From positions 2,454,766 through 2,518,765 of the forward strand of contig NZ_CP045699.1 in NCBI RefSeq assembly GCF_009601765.2: a DNA stretch of 64,000 bases, in the 5' to 3' direction. The translations under genes were made by a program, and so were the position numbers. A model generated the notes under the pieces. That model made no database searches, was not told where the DNA came from, and saw only the letters and a list, made by a program, of their open reading frames with translations. Positions 57,537 through 64,000 of the stretch are shown here, piece by piece. Numbering within the stretch: position 1 is the first letter of the stretch; the number at the start of each line of letters is the position of its first letter. Source of the stretch: Vibrio algicola (lineage in GTDB: Bacteria > Pseudomonadota > Gammaproteobacteria > Enterobacterales > Vibrionaceae).

Positions 57537-57571
57537 AAAAAAATTCCGCGCTCAACCACTGTTGAGCACGG
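57537..57571 (-). terminator. Terminator of mnmE
   Basis: Minus strand CCGTGCTCAAC, 4-nt loop, GTTGAGCGCGG (one G-U pair) then AATTTTTTT. It lies between mnmE and mioC. Confidence 0.85.
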
Positions 57572-57625
57572 GATATTAAAGGCTATTTTTCAGATAAATC
57601 TAGGGGCTGTTAGTCTTTATTTGGC

Positions 57626-58987
57626 TTATTTACCAATACAAAAAGACGAGAAAATACGGCCTAAAAGATCATCTGAACTAAACTCACCCGTGATCTCATT
57701 TAGGTACTGCTGAGTGATCCTAAGCTCTTCTGCCAAGATCTCTCCTGCCATATAACCTTCAAGTTGCTGCTGACCTATGTCTAGGTGCTGAGCGGCGTTA
57801 TCCAGTGCTTCTAGGTGACGACGACGCGCCATAAAGCTGCCTTCATTACCACCAGCAAAGCCCATGCAAGATTTTAAATGCTCGCGCAAGGCATCGATAC
57901 CTTGACCAGTTTTGGCTGATAGGCGGATCAAGGTCGGATTATTAACATGGCAAATCCCCAGTCCTTCACCCGTTTGATCGGCTTTATTGCGGATCACTGT
58001 CATGCCTATATTGTCGGGCAAGCGTTCGGCAAAATCAGGCCAAATTTCTTTAGGATCAGTGGCATCTGTGCTGGTGCCATCGACCATAAATAGCACTCGA
58101 TCTGCTTGGGCTATTTCTTCCCATGCGCGTTCGATGCCAATTCTTTCCACTTCGTCGGAGGCTTCGCGTAACCCCGCAGTGTCAATAATATGCAATGGCA
58201 TACCGTCGATGTGTATATGCTCGCGTAACACGTCACGGGTGGTACCTGCAATATCGGTCACAATAGCGGAGTCTTTGCCTGATAATGCGTTTAATAGGCT
58301 TGATTTACCGGCATTAGGACGACCAGCGATAACCACTTTCATACCTTCACGAATGATGGCACCTTGGTTGGCTTCTTTGCGCACTGCGGCGAGATTATCT
58401 ATGATGGCTTGCAAATCGCTGCTGACTTTACCATCGGCTAAAAAGTCGATTTCTTCTTCTGGAAAATCAATCGCCGCTTCGACATAAATGCGCAAGTAGA
58501 TCAATGAATCGACCAGTTTATTGATGCGGCCAGAAAACTCACCTTGCAGAGAATTAAGCGCAGATTTGGCCGCTTCTTCTGAACTGGCATCTATTAAATC
58601 AGCAATTGCTTCGGCTTGTGTTAAATCGATTTTATCGTTTAAGAATGCGCGTTCAGAGAATTCACCTGGGCGGGCAGCTCGGATACCTTCAATTTTTAAA
58701 ATGCGTCGGATCAGCATATCCATGACCACAGGGCCGCCATGACCTTGTAGTTCTAATACATCTTCACCGGTAAAGGAATGTGGGTTAGGGAAGAATAGCG
58801 CGATGCCTTGGTCTAGCTGTTTACCATCTTCATCTTTAAACGGTAAGTATTCGGCATAACGTGGTTTCACCGCTCGCCCCAGTACTTCCTGAGCAACCTG
58901 TGTGGCTTTTGGTCCTGATACTCGGATGATACCGACACCACCTCGACCGAGGGCGGTGGCTTGAGCTACGATTGTCTCTGTTGTCAT
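57626..58987 (-). CDS. mnmE: tRNA modification GTPase MnmE (TrmE)
   Basis: Partner of MnmG in U34 cmnm5 formation. 453 aa from ATG 58987 ([12 protein letters not shown]), the conserved N-terminus; an upstream start adds 19 residues. N-terminal folate-binding domain ([23 protein letters not shown]), G domain with GRPNAGKSS (about 222-230), DIAGTTRD and DTAG, and the C-terminal formyl-binding FCIGK with Cys450. Confidence 0.97.
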   Translation of the reverse strand: MTTETIVAQATALGRGGVGIIRVSGPKATQVAQEVLGRAVKPRYAEYLPFKDEDGKQLDQGIALFFPNPHSFTGEDVLELQGHGGPVVMDMLIRRILKIEGIRAARPGEFSERAFLNDKIDLTQAEAIADLIDASSEEAAKSALNSLQGEFSGRINKLVDSLIYLRIYVEAAIDFPEEEIDFLADGKVSSDLQAIIDNLAAVRKEANQGAIIREGMKVVIAGRPNAGKSSLLNALSGKDSAIVTDIAGTTRDVLREHIHIDGMPLHIIDTAGLREASDEVERIGIERAWEEIAQADRVLFMVDGTSTDATDPKEIWPDFAERLPDNIGMTVIRNKADQTGEGLGICHVNNPTLIRLSAKTGQGIDALREHLKSCMGFAGGNEGSFMARRRHLEALDNAAQHLDIGQQQLEGYMAGEILAEELRITQQYLNEITGEFSSDDLLGRIFSSFCIGK

Positions 58988-59078
58988 AATAAAACCAATG
59001 AAAGATGAAAATGAAATAATAATACCCAATACGGTTCTATCCATATTGTTGGTTAGATATTAACGATAATGGGCGTAA

Positions 59079-59225
59079 TACCAATTTCATTTAATATTTG
59101 TTCAATTTGAATACGCCGAAAAGGCGCTGATCCATCCTTGGTCGCTTGAGAAAAGGCCATCCATGGCCTTTGACACTTTTCTCTGTACTCAATTTTGAAC
59201 GATCATTAAATTTACGGAATTGGTA
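59079..59225. repeat. 147-bp palindromic dispersed repeat (family A), full copy 2
   Basis: Same orientation and length as 2809-2955, with TACCAATTTCA / GGAATTGGTA ends. It fills most of the mnmE-yidC gap together with the yidC terminator. Confidence 0.85.
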
Positions 59226-59258
59226 TAAATAGATTATCGGTTAAATCTAGATAAAGCA

Positions 59259-59283
59259 AAAGGCGACCATAGAGGTCGCCTTC
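59259..59283 (-). terminator. Terminator of the rpmH-rnpA-yidD-yidC unit
   Basis: Minus strand AAGGCGACC, 5-nt loop, GGTCGCCTT then TTGCTTT, 27 nt after the yidC stop. Confidence 0.85.
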
Positions 59284-59309
59284 GTGTTATTGGTTACTCG
59301 CTCTAAGGA

Positions 59310-60956
59310 TTACTTTTTGCTTTTCTTAGAGTGTAAGCCTTTTTTCTCTAGTGCTCGGTAGATCAACGTTTGTTGTACCAAGGTCACGATGTTCGACATT
59401 AGGTAGTAAAGAACCAAACCAGATGGGAACCATAAGAAGAAGAAGATGAAGATAAGTGGCATAAACATCATCATTTTCTGCTGCATTGGATCGGTAACGG
59501 TTGTTGGGCTCATCTTCTGGATGATCAACATTGAGATACCCATCAATACTGGCAAGATGTAGTACGGGTCTTGTGCAGATAAATCGTGGATCCAACCAAA
59601 GAATGGTGAGTGACGTAATTCAACCGATTCCATCAATGCCCAGTAAAGTGCAATGAAGATAGGCATTTGAAGAATAATAGGGAAACAACCACCAAGTGGG
59701 TTTACCTTCTCTTCTTTATACATCGCCATCATTTCTTGGCTAACACGTTGACGGTCATCACCACAACGTTCTTTCATAGCGGCAATTTTTGGTTGCAGCA
59801 TACGCATTTTAGCCATTGAAGTGTACTGAGCTTTAGTCAGTGGGTACATTGCACCACGAACCATAAACGTCAGTAGGATAATCGCGATACCCCAGTTACC
59901 TACAAAGCTTTGAATAAATGAAAGCAATGAGTGAAGTGGTTTTGCGATAAACCATAACCAACCGTAATCCACTACCAAGTCAAGGTGAGGGGCTGTTGCC
60001 GCCATTTGATCTTGAAGTTTAGGACCAGCCCAAAGCGTCGCTTTAAGTTCCGATGTTTGGTTGTTTGGGATCACCTTGTTCGCAGTACGGAAACCGATAT
60101 CAGCCACATCACCGCTTACGCGAGAGTAAAGCACTGAATTTTTCTGGTCACGTGGGATCCAAGCTGAAGTGAAATAGTGTTGCAACATCGCAACCCAACC
60201 TTGTCCGTCAGTAATTTTGACATCTAGGTTTTTGTCTTTCATTTCATCAAATTTGTATTTTTTGTATTTGGTATCAGAGGTTGAGAATGCACCACCAGTA
60301 TAAACTGGCATGCCAACGTGACCACCGCCTTTAACCATAGTTTGACGTAAACGCGCATACATACCGACAGTCGCATCTTGGCCCGATTGGTTATTAATGC
60401 TGTAAACCACGTCAACCGCATAGCTGTTACGCTTAATGATAAAGGTTTTAGTGTATGCGATGCCATTAGCTGAATAGGTTAATGGAATGCGTAATTCTTT
60501 TTGGCCATCAGCTAAAGCAAAAGACTCGGCACTGGTTTGATAATGTGGGCGTTTGTTGCCGCTCATTTCAAAACCTTGTGGGCCAACTAGACCACTTTGA
60601 GCAATATACTCATGATCTGGTGTGTCTTTTAGTAAAACGAAAGAATCTTTCGTTTTTAGTTCAGCGGCGTATTGATTTAATTTCGCTGAAACAACGTCAC
60701 CACCGACAGGGTTGATTTCAAGATCCAACACATCAGTGTGAACTTTAATCGTATTCGCGGCAGGAAGCGTTTTCGCATGCTGAGAAGATAATGGATCAGC
60801 TGCTACTTGGGCTGGGTCATTCGGCAAACTAGTATCAGTTTGAGCCTGATGTACCGGAGCAGGTACGGGCTGATTGTCTTTGTTGTTCCATTGTTGGAAC
60901 AGCAAAAAACTGATTAAAGCAAAAGCGATTAACAGAATATTACGTTGAGAATCCAT
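59310..60956 (-). CDS. yidC: Membrane protein insertase YidC
   Basis: 548 aa, full length for the gammaproteobacterial type. N-terminal membrane anchor (about 5-22), large periplasmic P1 domain (about 55-340), then the five-helix insertase core starting [26 protein letters not shown], with the essential Arg in the hydrophilic groove (MVRGAMYP). A basic C-terminal tail ([11 protein letters not shown]) binds ribosomes. Starts 2 bp after yidD. Confidence 0.98.
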   Translation of the reverse strand: MDSQRNILLIAFALISFLLFQQWNNKDNQPVPAPVHQAQTDTSLPNDPAQVAADPLSSQHAKTLPAANTIKVHTDVLDLEINPVGGDVVSAKLNQYAAELKTKDSFVLLKDTPDHEYIAQSGLVGPQGFEMSGNKRPHYQTSAESFALADGQKELRIPLTYSANGIAYTKTFIIKRNSYAVDVVYSINNQSGQDATVGMYARLRQTMVKGGGHVGMPVYTGGAFSTSDTKYKKYKFDEMKDKNLDVKITDGQGWVAMLQHYFTSAWIPRDQKNSVLYSRVSGDVADIGFRTANKVIPNNQTSELKATLWAGPKLQDQMAATAPHLDLVVDYGWLWFIAKPLHSLLSFIQSFVGNWGIAIILLTFMVRGAMYPLTKAQYTSMAKMRMLQPKIAAMKERCGDDRQRVSQEMMAMYKEEKVNPLGGCFPIILQMPIFIALYWALMESVELRHSPFFGWIHDLSAQDPYYILPVLMGISMLIIQKMSPTTVTDPMQQKMMMFMPLIFIFFFLWFPSGLVLYYLMSNIVTLVQQTLIYRALEKKGLHSKKSKK

Positions 60957-60958
60957 TG

Positions 60959-61216
60959 TTATTTTTCTCTGTCGTGTTTTTGATTTGGTGGGACAGGGTC
61001 ATATCCCCCAGCATGTAAAGGATGGCATTTACATAAACGTTTGCCTGATAAACAACACCCTTTTACACAACCATGTTCCTTTATTGCTTCAATAGCATAA
61101 GTGGAACATGTTGGCGTAAATCGACATCGAGGGCCAATTAAAGGGCTGATCAATCCTTTATACAGATTGATTAAACCAATAGCTAACCACGATAAGGGCG
61201 AGACAGGCGATGCCAT
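60959..61216 (-). CDS. yidD: Membrane protein insertion efficiency factor YidD
   Basis: 85 aa. Conserved [27 protein letters not shown], with the three family cysteines, and HAGGYDPVP. An amphipathic N-terminal helix associates with the membrane near YidC. It overlaps the 3' end of rnpA by 34 bp, as is usual for this pair. Confidence 0.96.
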   Translation of the reverse strand: MASPVSPLSWLAIGLINLYKGLISPLIGPRCRFTPTCSTYAIEAIKEHGCVKGCCLSGKRLCKCHPLHAGGYDPVPPNQKHDREK

Positions 61217-61539
61217 AACTTCTCAAATATTTTAAAAACTTCTTCGTTACTCAAATCTTGAGCACTCTTTTTTGCAATTACCACAAAATCTTTACCAGGT
61301 AGGTTGTGTTGTTGTAAACGAAAACTTTCACGAGCGATACGTTTAAAACGGTTACGACCAACGGCGGTTTTGATTTGTTTTTTGGGAACGGCTAATCCAA
61401 GTCTTGGATGGGAGAGTGTATTATTGCGAGCGATAATAGTGAAATGAGGGGAGCCTGCTCGATGAGCTTGCTGAAAGACGTTTTGATAATGCTCGGGAGT
61501 TAACAAACGTAACTCCCGAGTAAAAGTAGACTTAGTCAA
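61183..61539 (-). CDS. rnpA: Ribonuclease P protein component
   Basis: 118-aa C5 protein of RNase P, which trims tRNA 5' leaders. The RNR motif is present in [15 protein letters not shown] (about 80-94). The start is TTG (61539), placed 13 nt after rpmH with no obvious Shine-Dalgarno, so translation is probably coupled to rpmH; rnpA genes often have weak non-ATG starts. Confidence 0.95.
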   Translation of the reverse strand: MTKSTFTRELRLLTPEHYQNVFQQAHRAGSPHFTIIARNNTLSHPRLGLAVPKKQIKTAVGRNRFKRIARESFRLQQHNLPGKDFVVIAKKSAQDLSNEEVFKIFEKLWHRLSRPYRG

Positions 61540-61552
61540 AATAATTCAAGAA

Positions 61553-61687
61553 TTACTTTGAAAGGCGCTTACGGCCTTTTGCACGACGTGCATTAATTGT
61601 TTTACGACCGTTCTTAGTAGCCATACGAGCACGGAAGCCGTGAGTACGTTTACGTTTAAGAACAGTAGGTTGAAAAGTGCGTTTCAT
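61553..61687 (-). CDS. rpmH: Ribosomal protein L34
   Basis: 44-aa protein, starting [19 protein letters not shown] and ending KGRKRLSK, the highly conserved L34 sequence. Strongly basic. First gene of the rpmH-rnpA-yidD-yidC unit. In many gammaproteobacteria dnaA lies next upstream; here an ABC transporter does. Confidence 0.98.
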   Translation of the reverse strand: MKRTFQPTVLKRKRTHGFRARMATKNGRKTINARRAKGRKRLSK

Positions 61688-61878
61688 GGTAATTACCTTT
61701 ACTGATCAGTAGTTTATAGGTTCTTGTTAAACCCGGTGTGAGATGTTTTATCCGACACCTCTCAACAAAGAGGCGGAATTGTAATCATTGACTCGCAAAT
61801 AGTCAATGGTTACGAGGCTTATTAAACAGTATTTTTGTGCTGAATAAAAAACCCATTGGCCTAAAAATCTGTGTGCGG

Positions 61879-61906
61879 ATTATACGGTTTCTATTAACAA
61901 GTGCAA
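61879..61906 (-). promoter_or_regulatory. Promoter of rpmH-rnpA
   Basis: Minus strand TTGCAC (61901-61906), 16-bp spacer, TATAAT (61879-61884), about 190 bp before the rpmH ATG. The remainder of the 61688-62025 gap holds only an inverted repeat (AAAGCTATAC ... GTATAGCTTT, 61950-61984) that may end the upstream ABC gene's transcript. Confidence 0.75.
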
Positions 61907-62025
61907 GGATCATCCTAAGATCATTTTTTACTCACACCTTATATACAAAGCTATACAAGCCACTGGTGCTTAGTATAGCTTTGTTCTTCTCGCTTTCGCG
62001 TATTATTTAGCCTTGATCATTAAAA

Positions 62026-63771
62026 TTAAAGCTGTGGACTAAATTGCCACTGGATTTGCCCTTCAATCGACTCTGCATGCAAATGATATAGATGGTAATC
62101 CGCCACTTTCGCGCGATGAGCAATACTAACAAGAGTGGTATCTGGCAGTTGCAGCTTGAGCAATTGATACATCGCTGCTTCGGTTGTTTCATCCAAAGAA
62201 GAGGTCGCTTCATCTAGAAATAGCCAATCCGGTTGCTGAACCAAAGCGCGCACAATCGCAATACGTTGCTGCTCACCCGGCGACATAATATGTGCCCAGT
62301 GTTGGCTACAATCGAGATCATGACTAAATTGTTCTAAGTGACAGTCTTTTAATAACTGCTTTAAGCGTTGATCATCGGCTTTAAGCTCGACATTGGGGTA
62401 ACACAACACCTCACGCAGCGAACCTATCGGTAAATACGGTTTTTGCGGCAAGAACAAGCAATGTTGCGGCGTGCTAACCTGACCAGATGAATAAGGCCAA
62501 ATGCCAGCAATGATTTTGAGCAGGGTACTCTTACCAATGCCTGATTTACCGCTGATCAAGGTGTGTTGACCCGCAATTAAGCTGAGATCCTCTATCTGAC
62601 TGATCACTTGGCCTGTCGGTAAGGTGATCTTGGTATTGTGCAGGGTTAATTTATTATCCTGATTGGCAGTAACGCTTAATTCACTTTGTTGAACTTGAGT
62701 CTTGGTTAAGTGCATATCGTCATTATAAGTGGTTAAACGATCGACACTGGCTTTCCAACTGGCGAGGTTGGCATAAGAATCGACAAACCAGCTGACCGCC
62801 CCCATCACTTGGCCAAAGGCGTTGTTAATTTGCATCAACCCGCCTAGTTTTATCACGCCAGAAAAGAAGCTTGGGGCGGCGATCATCAGCGGAAAAATAA
62901 TCGCTATTTGGTTATAACCACTATTAAAACCCACCACCTGCTTTTGTTTACGCATGATCTGCCAAGTGTTCTTCCATACATGACTAAAGCGGGTTTCAAG
63001 TTGATCGCGTTCTTTCGCTTCGCCTTGATATAAAGCGATACCTTCCGAGTTTTCTCGTAAACGCACCATAGAATAACGAAAATCCGCTTCAAACTTTTGT
63101 TGCATAAAATTAAGATTAATTAATGGTTTACCTATTTTATGCATAATAAAACTGCCGACAACAGCATAAGCTAACGCCGCCCAAACCATAAAACCGGGAA
63201 TGGTGATTGCATGGCCAGATAGATGGAAAGTAAGCGGAGAGGACAAGCCCCATAAAATGGTAATAAAAGAGGCGAGTGTGACCACCGAATTTAATAACCC
63301 TAATGAAAGGCTTAATGTGTCACTGGTAAACTGATCGATATCTTCCGCAATACGTTGATCGGGGTTATCGGAATCTGTTTGTCCCAGTTCTAATTGAAAA
63401 AACGATCGATCACTTAGCCAATCAGAAAAATAGGCATTAGTTAACCAGCGGCGCCAACGCAACTGCAACATCATATTGAGGTAAATTCGATACACCGCAA
63501 TCGCAATAAAAATGGCGGCGATCAGCGAAAATTTAAGTATTAGATGGGTAAAAGCGTCTTTATCGAGTTGCTGTAGGGCATTATAAAAATCAGAATTCCA
63601 TTTATTGAGAATAACGGACATATATACCATGCCAAGGTTTAAGCAAATAATGGCAATTAATAACGCCCATGCGATGCCTTTTTCTTCTGATTGCCAATAA
63701 GGTTTAGACAGCTGCCAAACCTTGCCAAGAAAATGCTTCGAGGTTAAACGAAAAGATGATCGGCTGATCAT
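62026..63771 (-). CDS. ABC transporter, fused SbmA/BacA-like permease and ATPase (YddA type)
   Basis: 581-aa half-transporter of the ABCD/YddA family. An N-terminal SbmA/BacA-like membrane domain (about 30-330: six segments, NKWNSDFYNALQQLD, NPDQRIAEDIDQF) is fused to an ATPase with Walker A GKSGIGKST, a variant signature MSPGEQQR in place of LSGGQQ, and Walker B DWLFLDEATSSLDE. The family includes peptide importers and vitamin B12 uptake proteins in other bacteria; the substrate here is unknown. The start is preceded by AAGGAATAAAGC. No neighbour hints at a pathway. Confidence 0.9.
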   Translation of the reverse strand: MISRSSFRLTSKHFLGKVWQLSKPYWQSEEKGIAWALLIAIICLNLGMVYMSVILNKWNSDFYNALQQLDKDAFTHLILKFSLIAAIFIAIAVYRIYLNMMLQLRWRRWLTNAYFSDWLSDRSFFQLELGQTDSDNPDQRIAEDIDQFTSDTLSLSLGLLNSVVTLASFITILWGLSSPLTFHLSGHAITIPGFMVWAALAYAVVGSFIMHKIGKPLINLNFMQQKFEADFRYSMVRLRENSEGIALYQGEAKERDQLETRFSHVWKNTWQIMRKQKQVVGFNSGYNQIAIIFPLMIAAPSFFSGVIKLGGLMQINNAFGQVMGAVSWFVDSYANLASWKASVDRLTTYNDDMHLTKTQVQQSELSVTANQDNKLTLHNTKITLPTGQVISQIEDLSLIAGQHTLISGKSGIGKSTLLKIIAGIWPYSSGQVSTPQHCLFLPQKPYLPIGSLREVLCYPNVELKADDQRLKQLLKDCHLEQFSHDLDCSQHWAHIMSPGEQQRIAIVRALVQQPDWLFLDEATSSLDETTEAAMYQLLKLQLPDTTLVSIAHRAKVADYHLYHLHAESIEGQIQWQFSPQL

Positions 63772-64000
63772 AATGCTTTATTCCTTTCTAAAGGTATCCT
63801 TAAATGAGGATGTTAATAATGAATGAATACAATCGAAGAGGGGATTGTAATCAGATAGTTATGCCAAATCTATGCTTAATAAAATGATAATTGACTATTA
63901 ACAGACCAGAAAACCACAACTGAGTTCAACCGAAGAATTAATGACTGAGGATAATCATGGGATAAGGTGTGATCAGTAGTTTTAATTAGGCAATCAATGC

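Noticed and set aside
56498..63771. parS sites near oriC
   Set aside because: I looked for a TGTTTCACGTGAAACA-like palindrome because parAB is present, and did not spot one in this window; a computed search is needed, so none is listed.

Overview
The window is a near-origin segment of a chromosome from a gammaproteobacterium, almost certainly a member of the Vibrionaceae (chromosome 1). The evidence is the gene order (hemDXY; purEK between tsaC-hemF-aroE and smg-dprA-lysM-def-fmt-rsmB-trkAH; comM divergent from ilvGMEDA; glmU-atpCDGAHFEBI-parBA-rsmG-mnmG-oriC-mioC-mnmE-yidCD-rnpA-rpmH), a 16S-tRNA-Glu-Lys-Val-23S-5S operon, and several families of dispersed palindromic repeats of a kind common in Vibrio. 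No species is claimed.

Layout. 1-2776: the end of a heme-biosynthesis operon (partial hemD, hemX, hemY) with its terminator. 2809-9712: a dispersed repeat, about 520 bp of unexplained sequence, then a complete rRNA operon on the minus strand, running from promoter P1 (about 9566-9593) to a terminator at 3478. It ends in an extra tRNA-Ser(UGA). 9713-15281: yrdA, then the minus-strand set tsaC-hemF-aroE-DUF1488, facing away from purE-purK, which carries a textbook PurR box. 15282-24687: yrdD-like/smg/dprA/LysM on the minus strand, divergent from def-fmt-rsmB-trkA-trkH. 24771-30515: trhA, spo0M-like, a free-standing 41-codon gene, yihD, ccoG, srkA and dsbA. 30880-39401: comM, divergent from the attenuated ilvLGMEDA operon. 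39493-44398: a SYLF-domain protein, the punR/punC pair and glmU. 44575-56497: the ATP synthase operon, parA-parB, rsmG and mnmG, all minus strand, with a deletion-ridden IS903-type relic between parB and atpI. 56498-56932: oriC, with 14 GATC sites, three tandem GATC-initiated AT-rich 12-mers and several DnaA boxes. 56999-64000: mioC, mnmE, yidC, yidD, rnpA, rpmH and a YddA/SbmA-like ABC exporter.

The genes are core housekeeping: translation start and modification (def, fmt, rsmB, tsaC, mnmE/mnmG, rsmG), ribosomal and tRNA genes, membrane energetics (atp), chromosome replication and partition (oriC, parAB), branched-chain amino acid and purine synthesis, heme synthesis and K+ uptake. Minus-strand genes left of oriC, including the rRNA and atp operons, are co-oriented with the leftward fork.

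I see no phage, CRISPR, toxin-antitoxin or defence locus and no clearly new biochemical system. The unusual material is non-coding: two inverted copies of a 263-bp TA-flanked MITE, a 147-bp palindromic repeat in full, deleted and decayed forms (one inside the ilv leader), an ERIC-like repeat between ilvE and ilvD, the IS relic with two in-frame deletions, a small orphan gene with its own terminator, and a mioC terminator placed at the edge of oriC.
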